Source: Bacteroidia bacterium
GTDB taxonomy: Bacteria > Bacteroidota > Bacteroidia > Flavobacteriales > Flavobacteriaceae
DNA length: 64,000 nt
Direction: 5' to 3'
Assembly: GCA_030430385.1 (NCBI GenBank)
Contig: JAUIFO010000009.1
Span: forward strand, 62,001-126,000
The number at the start of each line of letters is the position of its first letter. Within the stretch, counting starts at the first letter, position 1. Both the position numbers and the translations under genes were made by a program. Shown one piece after another: positions 8,032 through 16,982 of this stretch. A model generated the notes under the pieces. That model was given only the letters and a program-made list of their open reading frames with translations, had not been told where the DNA came from and ran no database searches.

Positions 8032-8451
8032 ATGGCAAACGAATGGCACACAGAAGACTTTGATCTTCCACTAGAGAAAAGTAAAAAATTTTATGTTTAC
8101 AAAAATGCTACAGATGAAATAGAGGCAAAATTTACCGCATGGTATTCTTCAGATTCACCAAAAGAAATAACTATTTTAACAAAAGGTGCTTTCGACAGAA
8201 GGTTTGTTGAAGCTTATTATTGTAGTGCTTTAAACAGAATAGAGATTCATTACATTTTTGATGAAGCTTTTTCTTCCGTACCACTTACTATTAAAAATCA
8301 TAATTCAAATTGTAAAGTTGATCCAACATTATCAATTGTCTTAGTAGAATATGAAAAAGGCACAACTTCAAACAATTTTGAAATATGCAAAAAAGTAAAA
8401 ATTGACCACCCAAAACATAAAAAAGGTAGTATTATCGTTGGAAATCCTTAA
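8032..8451 (+). CDS. Unknown 139-residue protein of the protease operon
   Basis: Not recognised. The sequence is soluble, with no signal peptide, is rich in aromatic and charged residues, and shows alternating beta-type patterns (KFYVYKNATDEIEAKFTAWY, NRIEIHYIFDEAF), suggesting a beta-sandwich or barrel. It sits 17 nt after the protease and its stop overlaps the histidine kinase start by 1 nt (TAATG), so it is firmly in the operon. Being encoded between the protease and the sensor, it could be a substrate, inhibitor or adaptor, but this is a guess. Confidence 0.75.
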   Translation: MANEWHTEDFDLPLEKSKKFYVYKNATDEIEAKFTAWYSSDSPKEITILTKGAFDRRFVEAYYCSALNRIEIHYIFDEAFSSVPLTIKNHNSNCKVDPTLSIVLVEYEKGTTSNNFEICKKVKIDHPKHKKGSIIVGNP

Positions 8452-10220
8452 TGAAAATCAAATCCATTTACCGAATCTTAATTTCAGCAAGTCTCCTACT
8501 ACTTGCTGATTTTTCCTTTGCTCAAAATTCAAAATTAGACAAAGTAAAACAAGCTTATGAAGATTATGATTATAAGCAACTCTGGACTGAACTTCAAGCC
8601 ATAGACACCACTGTACTTAGTGCCAATGACAAAGCGTCTTGGTGGTATTATCTTGGAAATTATCAGTTCAGTTTAGATCAGCACGATCATGCCTACCAAA
8701 GTACATTTAAGGCAAAATCTCAATTTTTAGAACAGAATAATGCTAAAAAAGTATCTGAATGCAACATTCTCTTACTCTCTATTCTTTCACACCAAAATCA
8801 GTTAGAGGTTAACACTAATGCTATTCTTAAAGAATTAGAAGACTATGCCTTAAGGGACGATGACACCACAGCATTAATATCTGTGTATCATCAAATTGCG
8901 TCCAATTATTTGGATTATGATTTGGCTGAAGAAAGCATCCGTTATTTTAGAAAAATAATTGAACTCGAAAAGTTACGTAAAGACACGCTTAAAATTGCAC
9001 AATATCAAATGAATATCGGAACCGTTTTTTATGCCGTTTTAGAAAATGCAGATTCATCTTTGTATTACAATAAACTAGCTGTTCCTGTATTCAAGCGATT
9101 TAAAGACTACGAATCACTAGCATACAATTATAACAATCAAGCGCAACAGTACAAAGCCTTGGGAGAATACGACAAAGCTATAGCGTATTATCTCAAAGCA
9201 GATTCAATTCCACTAAAGCGATTTCAAAATAAAACGAAAGTCATTATCTACGATAACTTATCAGATGCCTATTTATTAAATGAAGACTATAAAAATGCTG
9301 CACTGTACCTAGATAAGCTAAATACACTAAAAGACTCCATTAACGACACGCAACAAAACATTGCTATATCTGAAATCAAAGAGCAATATGACAATGAAAA
9401 ACTCAGAGCAGACAACCTAGAAATTGAAGCCAAAAACAAACGCAATCAGAGTTTACTGATCGGATCTCTCCTCATTTTATTATTTGGTGGCATTACTGCC
9501 TTTCTTCTCCAAAAGAATACTAGAAAAAAGCAAAAACTTGCCGAACAAGAAAAAGCACTTCAAACTCAAAAACTTGCCACTGTACTTAAAGAGCAAGAGC
9601 TCACTGCTATTGATGCTATGATCGAAGGGCAAGAAAAAGAGCGGCAACGTATTGCTAACGATCTGCACGACGATCTTGGTGGCTTGATGGCGACTGTAAA
9701 ACTGCACTTCAATGCTTTAAAAGACAAACAGACTCCTGAACTTTACGATAAAACAAATTCGCTTATAGATGAAGCTTACCAAAAGGTTAGAACTGTTGCG
9801 CATGCTAAAAATTCTGGTGTCATTGCAAAGCAAGGGTTATTGAAAGCTGTTGAACAAATGGCAGAGAAAGTTTCAGCGTTAAATAAAATCACTATTAATG
9901 TTTTAGATCATGGACTAGATGACCGACTAGAAAATAGTCTAGAGCTTACAATTTTCAGAATTATTCAAGAACTTACAACCAATATTATTAAACATGCCAA
10001 TGCTTCCGAAGCTAACATTCATATTACAAACCATGAAGACGCTTTAAATATTATGGTTGAAGATAATGGTATCGGATTTAATCCTAGTCAGATAACCAAG
10101 ACCAAAAAAGGAATGGGAATTAGTAGTATTGACAAACGTGTTGAACATTTACATGGCACGATGACCATTGAATCTGAACCCAATAAAGGAACAACCATTA
10201 TAATAGACATACCCTTATGA
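8451..10220 (+). CDS. TPR-containing sensor histidine kinase (HisKA_3 type)
   Basis: A 589-residue membrane sensor kinase. A signal peptide (1-25, ending SFAQ) is followed by a periplasmic helical region with TPR-type repeats (about 60-300), one transmembrane helix (334-354), a coiled coil, and the kinase core. The HisKA_3 motif EKERQRIANDLHDDLGG places the phospho-acceptor at His406. The ATPase domain shows an N box (ELTTNIIKHA) and G boxes (VEDNGIGF, KGMGIS). The TPR plus HisKA_3 layout is common in Flavobacteriia. Its gene overlaps the response-regulator gene by 4 nt (ATGA), so they are a cognate pair. Confidence 0.93.
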   Translation: MKIKSIYRILISASLLLLADFSFAQNSKLDKVKQAYEDYDYKQLWTELQAIDTTVLSANDKASWWYYLGNYQFSLDQHDHAYQSTFKAKSQFLEQNNAKKVSECNILLLSILSHQNQLEVNTNAILKELEDYALRDDDTTALISVYHQIASNYLDYDLAEESIRYFRKIIELEKLRKDTLKIAQYQMNIGTVFYAVLENADSSLYYNKLAVPVFKRFKDYESLAYNYNNQAQQYKALGEYDKAIAYYLKADSIPLKRFQNKTKVIIYDNLSDAYLLNEDYKNAALYLDKLNTLKDSINDTQQNIAISEIKEQYDNEKLRADNLEIEAKNKRNQSLLIGSLLILLFGGITAFLLQKNTRKKQKLAEQEKALQTQKLATVLKEQELTAIDAMIEGQEKERQRIANDLHDDLGGLMATVKLHFNALKDKQTPELYDKTNSLIDEAYQKVRTVAHAKNSGVIAKQGLLKAVEQMAEKVSALNKITINVLDHGLDDRLENSLELTIFRIIQELTTNIIKHANASEANIHITNHEDALNIMVEDNGIGFNPSQITKTKKGMGISSIDKRVEHLHGTMTIESEPNKGTTIIIDIPL

Positions 10221-10843
10221 TACGATTAGCCATTGCTGAAGATCACCAATCATTAATTGATGGTATAAAACTTCATCTCGAATTTGAAGACGATATTTCA
10301 ATAGTAGGAACTGCTAATGATGGTGAAGCACTCTTAGATATTATTGAAAAGAAACAACCTAGTGTTGTGATTACGGATATTAGAATGCCTAAAGTTGATG
10401 GTATTGAAGCTACTAGATGCATCAAAAAAACGCATCCAGACATTAAAGTTTTAGCCTTTTCAATGTTTGATCAAATTGAAGCCATTCAACAAATGTTAGA
10501 TGCTGGTGCTTCTGGTTATATTTTAAAAAATTCATCATTAGAAGAAGTATTACATGCTATAAGAACCATTGCAAAAGGCGACACGTATTTTGATGCAAAC
10601 ATCAATACCAATGCGCTCCAATCTGATGACACTTCAAAAAAGAAAGGTCTGTTAACTAAGCGTCAAATAGAAATTCTTGAATTGATTGCCTTAGGCAAAA
10701 CATCTCGAGAAATTGCAGATGAATTATTTATTGGAATTCATACTGTAGACACACATCGAAAAAATATGGCAAGAATTCTTGGTCTAAAAGGCAAAGGAGA
10801 ATTGATGCGCTACGCTTTAGAAAAGAAATACAAATTCAAATAA
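10217..10843 (+). CDS. NarL/FixJ-family response regulator
   Basis: A 208-residue DNA-binding regulator. The receiver domain (1-120) has the acidic pair Glu8-Asp9 and phospho-acceptor Asp54 (VVITDIRMP); the conserved Lys is in YILKNSS. A LuxR-type helix-turn-helix occupies about 143-200 (LTKRQIEILELIALGKTSREIA). It pairs with the overlapping upstream kinase. Its stop codon touches the next ATACC palindrome at 10843. The 7-2-7 inverted repeats at four nearby promoters are plausible targets, including its own operon promoter at 6594. Confidence 0.95.
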   Translation: MIRLAIAEDHQSLIDGIKLHLEFEDDISIVGTANDGEALLDIIEKKQPSVVITDIRMPKVDGIEATRCIKKTHPDIKVLAFSMFDQIEAIQQMLDAGASGYILKNSSLEEVLHAIRTIAKGDTYFDANINTNALQSDDTSKKKGLLTKRQIEILELIALGKTSREIADELFIGIHTVDTHRKNMARILGLKGKGELMRYALEKKYKFK

Positions 10844-10890
10844 TACCTTGTATTGGGTATGTTTTCGCAATTGCTTGGTCTTTAGATTTG
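10843..10890 (+). promoter_or_regulatory. Palindrome + -7 element (site 2), promoter of the outer-membrane barrel gene
   Basis: Palindrome at 10843-10860 identical to site 1; the two loci are identical over 23 bp including the following GTTTT. After exactly 22 bp comes TAGATTTG (10883-10890), a perfect TAnnTTTG. No -33 TTG stands at the usual spacing, as expected for an activator-dependent promoter. Start codon follows 20 nt later. The first base overlaps the response regulator stop codon. Confidence 0.78.
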
Positions 10891-10910
10891 AAATCTAAGA
10901 CCACCCAATT

Positions 10911-12146
10911 ATGAAGACTACATATTATTTATCTTTTTTAATGCTATGCGTATCGTTTAGTGTATTTGCTCAACAAAAAAAGAATCTCAATAAAATCATA
11001 GACGAATTGATCCCGCATATTGCTGTGGTGAATATAGGCAACACTAATGAGAAAGAACACTTTGTGAAATACCTTAATTTTTTAAAAAAAGTTGAAGATT
11101 TAAAACGCTTAAAAGGCTCTATTGAATTTGGCTTCGTTGGCAATGAAGTTGACAACTCAAACCTCTATACGATAAACACAGGAATGAAAGCCAACTATGG
11201 AGGTTATCCTCTTGAAGTTGAAGCCACTACAAATATCCAAACTCAAGTCACTAACGGTAAGTTTGAAGAGAATCTTTCGAGTTTAGATATCTCTATGGAC
11301 TACCATCCATTTAATAATTTAACTCACGAAACCTATGTATTTGTTATGCGCACAAAAAACAAATTTTTAGGCATTAATCAACGTTACGAAATTGGTGGAG
11401 GTTATGTGTTTAATTTCTATTCTGGTAAAGAAGTTGATGGTAAAGGCAAAAGCTTGACTTCAAAGGGAAAAGACTTAATAAAAAAGCTAAATGATAATCA
11501 TAAAGTATACTCCTCAACTACAAGACGACAGCCAAAAGCAAAAAGAGACAAGATAAAAGATGTACTCAACAGACATTTCAGAAGAAATGGTCAGAGCTTA
11601 GATGCCGATAAATACGATACGATTTATAACTCAAAAGTAGAACAGCAGAAATCAATCATTAAGAACTTCAGTAAGCACAGAGCTGCACTTCTTGTGGGTT
11701 TTAATTACGAATTAGAGCAGACACAAGACAGTTTGACATTGTTCAATAAAGATCTTGATTCTACTTTCAATAAAACCTTTGAAGCGACTAATCTATTTCG
11801 GTTTGTCATTGCTCCAAAATACACCCTTAAAGGTGATAAATTCAAATGGTCAAACGTCATATTCTTCAAAATCGGATTACTAAATTTGGTAGATGATATC
11901 GTCATACCAGATGAGACTATTTCCAACCAACTAGTAACCGACAAAAGAGCTGATTATTGGATGGATCTTAAAACTAGTTTTGAATTTAAAATATCCGAAC
12001 AACTATCTTTTGTATCTACTCTCAACTATGTTTATGACAATGCGCCCAAACGTATCTATTTTGATGACGCAGAAGGTATTCCAAGAATTGCAGAGGCCGA
12101 ACAAAGCTTCACAGGAATCAATTTTACTTTAAAATATCAATTCTAA
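10911..12146 (+). CDS. Outer-membrane beta-barrel protein (DUF481-like), unknown role
   Basis: A 411-residue exported protein: signal peptide 1-21 (ending SVFAQ), then amphipathic beta-strand patterns and a C-terminal strand ending in an aromatic residue (GINFTLKYQF), typical of outer-membrane barrels. The second half (AALLVGFNYELEQTQ, FRFVIAPKYTLKGDKFKW, SEQLSFVSTLNYVYD) resembles DUF481-type barrels. A basic insertion around residues 180-230 is probably an extracellular or periplasmic loop. The promoter carries the shared ATACC palindrome, so it is a candidate target of the adjacent two-component system. The family assignment is tentative. Confidence 0.75.
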   Translation: MKTTYYLSFLMLCVSFSVFAQQKKNLNKIIDELIPHIAVVNIGNTNEKEHFVKYLNFLKKVEDLKRLKGSIEFGFVGNEVDNSNLYTINTGMKANYGGYPLEVEATTNIQTQVTNGKFEENLSSLDISMDYHPFNNLTHETYVFVMRTKNKFLGINQRYEIGGGYVFNFYSGKEVDGKGKSLTSKGKDLIKKLNDNHKVYSSTTRRQPKAKRDKIKDVLNRHFRRNGQSLDADKYDTIYNSKVEQQKSIIKNFSKHRAALLVGFNYELEQTQDSLTLFNKDLDSTFNKTFEATNLFRFVIAPKYTLKGDKFKWSNVIFFKIGLLNLVDDIVIPDETISNQLVTDKRADYWMDLKTSFEFKISEQLSFVSTLNYVYDNAPKRIYFDDAEGIPRIAEAEQSFTGINFTLKYQF

Positions 12147-12192
12147 AATTTGAGCTTATTGATTCAAAAAAAACAATTAGTGTTAGTTATTT

Positions 12193-12266
12193 ATGTTGGA
12201 ATGTTATTAATATCATAGGGAGAATTATATCCAACATGAAAAATCCCCTTCATTGGGGATTTTTTT
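12193..12266 (+). terminator. Terminator after the barrel gene, with upstream long-range hairpin
   Basis: Stem AAAAATCCCC / GGGGATTTTT (12239-12248, 12255-12264) with loop TTCATT and T8. Just before it ATGTTGGA (12193) pairs with TCCAACAT (12230), forming an extra hairpin. An almost identical terminator stem follows the next gene at 15275. The rest of the 12147-12439 gap holds only the promoter site at 12355. Confidence 0.85.
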
Positions 12267-12354
12267 TAAAACTAAATTTAAAAATCCATAGCGTTTATTG
12301 TGCTTAAGCACTTGTTTATACAAAACTACTAACTATTAACGAGTTAAGATTAAA

Positions 12355-12402
12355 ATACCTGTTATTGGGTATAATTCATTAATAGTAATTTTCCTACCTT
12401 TA
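12355..12402 (+). promoter_or_regulatory. Palindrome + -7 element (site 3), promoter of the LRR T9SS gene
   Basis: ATACCTGTTATTGGGTAT (12355-12372) differs from sites 1 and 2 only in the left inner half. After exactly 22 bp comes TACCTTTA (12395-12402), one base off TAnnTTTG. The start codon is 37 nt further on. Same phasing as sites 1, 2 and 4. Confidence 0.72.
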
Positions 12403-12439
12403 TCAAGCTATAATTCAAAACCTTAACAACCGATTAATT

Positions 12440-15256
12440 ATGAAAAAATCATTACTATTGTTAATCCCCTTAATCATCACACTTACTTCTTATGGTCAAG
12501 TTCCTTCTAATGACCTTATTGCAAATGCCACCTTAATTGACCCTTCCAGCTTTGTAGATGAGAACCTAAGATTAGATTTGGCAACAGACAGCGGAGTTAA
12601 CTCCATTGACTGTGGCACCAGTGGCTTTTCAAAAGTATATTATAAATTTAATGCAACAGCCAATGCCAATGTTGTATCGACATTAACCGATATGATCAAT
12701 ACTCCCATCACACAAAGCTTTGTCATTTTTTATACAGCTCCAGACTTAAACCAAAACGATGAAAGTCAGCTTAGTGTTGCCAGTGGTTGCGTCTTAGGAA
12801 CTACTGCTTCAGTCAGCGTTACAGCAGGTCAAGCCTATTATATTCAAGTACATAGATCTGATGTCAATACCTTTTCAAGAGTTACTTTTGAACAAGTAGA
12901 ACCACCTGTAAATGATTCAATTATAGATGCTATTGAAATTACTTCATCTATTTACAGTCATGAAAATTTACGCTTGGATATTGCAGCTCTTAATGCAGGT
13001 GGTCAAAACGGTTGTACTTTAACAGACTTCCCAACAGTATACTACAAGTTTACCGCGAATACTAATGGAACTGCAAATTTTCAAGTACTAGATCAAAACA
13101 ATAATGCAGTAGACAACAATAATGCATTTGCCATTATATATACAGCCCCTAACCTTAATGCTACTTCAGATACTGAGCTAACATTGATATCAAATTGTGC
13201 CTTTGGAGCAAACACAAGTATTAACATTGTTAGTGGTCAAAGCTATTATGCAATTCTATACAGAGCTGAAGCACAAGCTACATCAAGAGTATATGCTCAA
13301 ATTTCTCAAGATGTTGATCCTTCTGAGCGCCAAGCTTTAATTGATTTATACAATGCAGCCGATGGTCCTAATTGGGATTTCAATACCAATTGGAATACTT
13401 CTGCACCAGTATCAGATTGGGTTAACGTACAAGTTGATAATGGACACGTCACTTCTGTAGGTTTTCCTAATTCTGAAGCGCCTGGTTTTATCCCAAGTTC
13501 TATTTTAGACTTGACATATTTAGAATCTTTTATAGCTTATGGAAATCAACTTTCAGGAGAGTTACCAGACTTTTCAATACTTCCAAATATAGAAAGCGTA
13601 CAGATAACTAATAACAGTTTTTCATTTGCTGATTTGGAACCCAACTTTACTAATAATTCTACGATTCCTCAGTTCAATTACCAATCCCAAAAAGCCTTTG
13701 GTGATGAAATTTTATATGACAATCCAACCTATGGTCAAGATTATACTTTGGAAGCCATCACTAGTGGAACCAATTTAAGTTACCAATGGGCAATAAAAGA
13801 TTCTGCAATTCAAGAAACTATTTATGAAAATGTGCCTGGTGCTACCAGTGCCACTTATACACTAACTAACCTTCAAGAAGAAGATTTAGACAATTATACT
13901 TGCTTTGTTACTAGTCCTTTAATTCCTGAATTAACACTCGAAAGAGCACTCATTAGATTTAGAGCTCCTGTATCGCAACAAGAGCGCGATGCCTTAATTG
14001 CGTTGTACAATAGCACAGATGGTGATAATTGGGCAGACAACACTAATTGGCTTACCTCGGCTCACGTAGATGACTGGGCTGGTGTTTCAACTGAAGGTAA
14101 TAGAGTTACTGTACTCAATAGAAATTTTCAAAACCTTAACGGTCAACTCCCTGACGAAATTGGCGACTTGATACATCTTAAAGAGTTACGTATTAGTGTT
14201 AATGAAAATTTAACTGGAAGTATCCCAAGCACTATAGGAAACTTAACTGAATTGAGATGGTTTAGATTACAACTAAATAGTCTTACAGGCGCTATACCAA
14301 CTTCGGTTTCCAATTTAACTAACTTGTCACGAGTGTACTTACAAGACAATCAACTCACTGGAACAATACCTTCGGGCTTTGGAAATGCACTAGACATGTA
14401 TCAAATCTTTTTAGATAACAATCAATTGGATGGCAACATCCCAAGTAGTCTTGGAAATTTGAGTGCACTAGTAAGTTTCGGAATGTCTAACAATAACCTT
14501 TCGGGAACACTACCTTCTGAATTAAGTGGTTTATCATCTATTGTCCTATTTGATATTAGTAATAATGATATTAATGGCACTATTCCAGATTGGTCGGCTA
14601 TTAACAATCCAGCTAATGCCTCTTTCGAACTTACAAATAATTATTTTGACTTTAGTGACTTGCAACCATTCTTGAACAATGGTGTTAGTTACTCAAGCGT
14701 TAACTATTCACCACAACGTACTTTAGATACTGAAGAAGAGATACAGTCGCTTCCAGGTGTAGATATAGAACTCACTGTTGAAGATTCTACAATTAATCGA
14801 AATGGAAATGACACTGCAACAAGCAACCAGTACCAATGGTTCAAAGATGGCATAGAAATCAGTGGTGCCAATGCCAGTACATACACTATTGTAAACGCGC
14901 AAGAATCTGACAGTGGTGTGTATCATTGTGAAATAACGAATCCTTTAGTTCCAGATTTAACGATTGTAAGAGCAAACATCACTGTAATCATTGATGATAG
15001 TTTAGGGATTGAAGAGTTTCAAGAAGAAGGCTTTGCCCTTTATCCTAACCCAGCCCAAGATTGGATTACCATCAAAACGAAATCACTGCAAAACGCATCT
15101 GTTCGTTTATTCAATATCAACGGACAGCTTTTAATGGAAAAACCAATAAAATCTGAAATAACCTCTTTATCCATAGAGCAATTTTCTGAAGGCGTCTATA
15201 TACTTTCCCTAAAAAGTGACACTACAAATGACACCAAACGATTTATAAAACAATAA
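12440..15256 (+). CDS. Secreted leucine-rich-repeat / Ig-like protein with T9SS sorting domain
   Basis: A 938-residue surface or secreted protein. After the signal peptide (1-19) come two similar beta-sandwich repeats (SDLI/DENLRLDLA and SIIDA/HENLRLDIA starts, residues 25-290). Next come two LRR blocks, each introduced by an LIxLYN..DGxNWxxNTNW motif. The second is a run of plant-type repeats of LTNLSRVYLQDNQLTGTIP form (about 555-720), and Ig-like segments (QWFKDGIEISGANASTYT) follow. The end has a type A T9SS signal (FALYPNPAQDWITI to KRFIKQ). It is probably a surface adhesin or binding protein. Its promoter carries palindrome site 3. Confidence 0.88.
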   Translation: MKKSLLLLIPLIITLTSYGQVPSNDLIANATLIDPSSFVDENLRLDLATDSGVNSIDCGTSGFSKVYYKFNATANANVVSTLTDMINTPITQSFVIFYTAPDLNQNDESQLSVASGCVLGTTASVSVTAGQAYYIQVHRSDVNTFSRVTFEQVEPPVNDSIIDAIEITSSIYSHENLRLDIAALNAGGQNGCTLTDFPTVYYKFTANTNGTANFQVLDQNNNAVDNNNAFAIIYTAPNLNATSDTELTLISNCAFGANTSINIVSGQSYYAILYRAEAQATSRVYAQISQDVDPSERQALIDLYNAADGPNWDFNTNWNTSAPVSDWVNVQVDNGHVTSVGFPNSEAPGFIPSSILDLTYLESFIAYGNQLSGELPDFSILPNIESVQITNNSFSFADLEPNFTNNSTIPQFNYQSQKAFGDEILYDNPTYGQDYTLEAITSGTNLSYQWAIKDSAIQETIYENVPGATSATYTLTNLQEEDLDNYTCFVTSPLIPELTLERALIRFRAPVSQQERDALIALYNSTDGDNWADNTNWLTSAHVDDWAGVSTEGNRVTVLNRNFQNLNGQLPDEIGDLIHLKELRISVNENLTGSIPSTIGNLTELRWFRLQLNSLTGAIPTSVSNLTNLSRVYLQDNQLTGTIPSGFGNALDMYQIFLDNNQLDGNIPSSLGNLSALVSFGMSNNNLSGTLPSELSGLSSIVLFDISNNDINGTIPDWSAINNPANASFELTNNYFDFSDLQPFLNNGVSYSSVNYSPQRTLDTEEEIQSLPGVDIELTVEDSTINRNGNDTATSNQYQWFKDGIEISGANASTYTIVNAQESDSGVYHCEITNPLVPDLTIVRANITVIIDDSLGIEEFQEEGFALYPNPAQDWITIKTKSLQNASVRLFNINGQLLMEKPIKSEITSLSIEQFSEGVYILSLKSDTTNDTKRFIKQ

Positions 15257-15274
15257 CCTGTTTGATGCAATTAT

Positions 15275-15302
15275 AAAAATCCCCTACTTTGGGGATTTTT
15301 TA
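15275..15302 (+). terminator. Terminator after the LRR gene
   Basis: Stem AAAAATCCCC / GGGGATTTTT with loop TACTTT and T6. The stem is identical to the terminator at 12239, only the loop differs. Confidence 0.87.
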
Positions 15303-15462
15303 TACTGCGAAATTGATGACATTTAATCAGAATATCGATGTTTATAAAAATTAGTTATGTTTTTATTACTTGTCATACTACTATTAATTAATGCGCTATT
15401 ACTTAAATTCAGTATAAACAAATACAAATAATACAACCTTAATTTGCTTTCATTAAATTGAT

Positions 15463-15470
15463 TATCTTTG
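15463..15470 (+). promoter_or_regulatory. -7 element of the SRPBCC/GyrI gene
   Basis: TATCTTTG, a perfect TAnnTTTG, 34 nt before the ATG at 15505. A TTG lies 16 bp upstream, slightly short of the usual spacing. Confidence 0.6.
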
Positions 15471-15504
15471 AGTATCTCAACTAATAATTAATCAATTTCA
15501 AAAA

Positions 15505-16524
15505 ATGAAAGCGCTTAAATACATCCTATTTTTAGTTTTAATTCTCATTATAGGTTTTGCTATATATATTGCTGTACAACCTAACTCATTCCATGTTGAA
15601 CGTACTAAAACATTACAAGCTCCTACTCCTGTTGTTTATAACAATGTTATCGATTTTAAAAATTGGGAAGCCTGGTCATCTTGGGTTGAAGAAAAGCCGC
15701 AAACCGTAATTACGCTAGCAGACCAAACCAAAGGTATTGGAGGTGCTTACTCATGGCAAGATGATGATGGCACTGGAACGATGAAAACCATTGACACAGA
15801 AGTGAATAGATCTATTACTCAAGAAATGCAGTTTGCAGATTTTCCTGTGAATATGGTAAATTGGAAATTTAAACCTAATGATGATGGAACTACAGAAGTG
15901 ACATGGTCTATTGATGGTGAAGGGTTACCTTTTGGGTTTAAAGCTTATGCAACAGTAATGGGTGGTATGGAAAGCTTGATTGGTCCGCATTATGAACGCG
16001 GACTCCAACTTTTAGACAGCGTACTGATAAATGATATGAAACGTTATGATATCGCAATTGAAGGTGTTACACAACATAGTGGCGGATTTTACCTTTACAA
16101 CACCACATCTTGTAAAATGGATAATTTCAAAACCAAAATGCAAGAACAATTCCCAAAAATAGGAGGTTATGCTATTGCTAACAATATCAAAATGGCTGGA
16201 AGTACGTTCGTGATCTATCATAAGTGGGATGAAGCTAATAATGCTGTAATGTTCTCTTGTGCTGTACCTACTTCTTCTAAGTTTGAAACTTCAGAACCTG
16301 AAGTGCTTACTGGTCAATTAGAGTCCTTTAAAGCTGTGAAAACTGTTTTAAAAGGCGATTATGAAAATCTTAAAGAGGCTTGGGAGAAAACAATGGCTTA
16401 TATTCAATCTAATAAGCTAGAGATAGTTGAAGGTGGCGCTATGCTTGAGTCATATCTAACAGATCCAACTAATCATCCTAATCCTGCAGATTGGCTAACC
16501 GAAATCTTTATCGAAGTTAAATAA
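15505..16524 (+). CDS. SRPBCC + GyrI-like ligand-binding protein
   Basis: A 339-residue protein with an N-terminal membrane helix (about 5-22), an SRPBCC/polyketide-cyclase-like domain (30-175; FKNWEAWSSWVEE, VNWKFKPNDDGTTEVTWSIDGEG) and a GyrI-like small-molecule-binding domain (185-335; MAYIQSNKLEIVEGG and YLTDPTNHPNPADWLTEIFI). This fusion is widespread in Bacteroidota and its ligand is unknown. The stop overlaps the crcB start by 1 nt (TAATG), so the two are translationally coupled. Confidence 0.88.
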   Translation: MKALKYILFLVLILIIGFAIYIAVQPNSFHVERTKTLQAPTPVVYNNVIDFKNWEAWSSWVEEKPQTVITLADQTKGIGGAYSWQDDDGTGTMKTIDTEVNRSITQEMQFADFPVNMVNWKFKPNDDGTTEVTWSIDGEGLPFGFKAYATVMGGMESLIGPHYERGLQLLDSVLINDMKRYDIAIEGVTQHSGGFYLYNTTSCKMDNFKTKMQEQFPKIGGYAIANNIKMAGSTFVIYHKWDEANNAVMFSCAVPTSSKFETSEPEVLTGQLESFKAVKTVLKGDYENLKEAWEKTMAYIQSNKLEIVEGGAMLESYLTDPTNHPNPADWLTEIFIEVK

Positions 16525-16892
16525 TGATTAAACAAATCGCTTTAGTTTTTGTTGGTGGTGGTTTTGGTAGCATCTTACGGTTTCTACTAGGAAAATATCT
16601 CAATAACTCCCAAAATGGAATTCCTTATGGCACATTTGCCGCTAATATTATTGGAAGTTTACTTATTGGAATTATTCTCGGGTATGCCGCTAAAAACGAT
16701 ACGCTATCAACAAATCAAACCTTATTATTAGCCACTGGGTTTTGTGGAGGATTTACCACATTTTCAACATTTGCCTATGAAAATCATATCTTTTTAAAAT
16801 CAGGTGATTTTATGACCTTCGCCTTGTATACTATAGGAAGCTTTATAATTGGGTTTTTAGCTGTATTCTTCGGAATGTATCTAGCTAAATAG
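16524..16892 (+). CDS. crcB: Fluoride channel CrcB/Fluc
   Basis: Dual-topology fluoride exporter of the inner membrane. It has 122 residues with four hydrophobic helices. Signature motifs are GGGFGSILRFLLGKYL at the N-terminus, FAANIIGS in helix 2 and GFCGGFTTFSTFAYE in helix 3, which supplies the Phe and Thr/Ser fluoride track. Length is standard. It overlaps the upstream SRPBCC/GyrI gene by 1 nt. I see no fluoride riboswitch upstream of the pair. Confidence 0.95.
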   Translation: MIKQIALVFVGGGFGSILRFLLGKYLNNSQNGIPYGTFAANIIGSLLIGIILGYAAKNDTLSTNQTLLLATGFCGGFTTFSTFAYENHIFLKSGDFMTFALYTIGSFIIGFLAVFFGMYLAK

Positions 16893-16906
16893 TAATCTTA
16901 CTCAAT

Positions 16907-16954
16907 ATACGACATTTATCGTATGTACTCATGTATAATTAATTAGGACTTTTG
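16907..16954 (+). promoter_or_regulatory. Variant palindrome + -7 element (site 4), promoter of the beta-helix gene
   Basis: ATACGACATTTATCGTAT (16907-16924) is an 18-bp inverted repeat with the same outer ATAC/GTAT arms as sites 1-3 but G/C instead of C/G at the next position. Exactly 22 bp later comes GACTTTTG (16947-16954), one base off TAnnTTTG, then the ATG 28 nt on. The identical phasing argues for the same or a paralogous regulator. Confidence 0.62.
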
Positions 16955-16982
16955 ACTCATTAATCATTAAAACCTAATTATC

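Noticed and set aside
15505..16892. Possible fluoride riboswitch before crcB
   Set aside because: crcB is translationally coupled to the upstream gene and no compact pseudoknot-like leader is visible.
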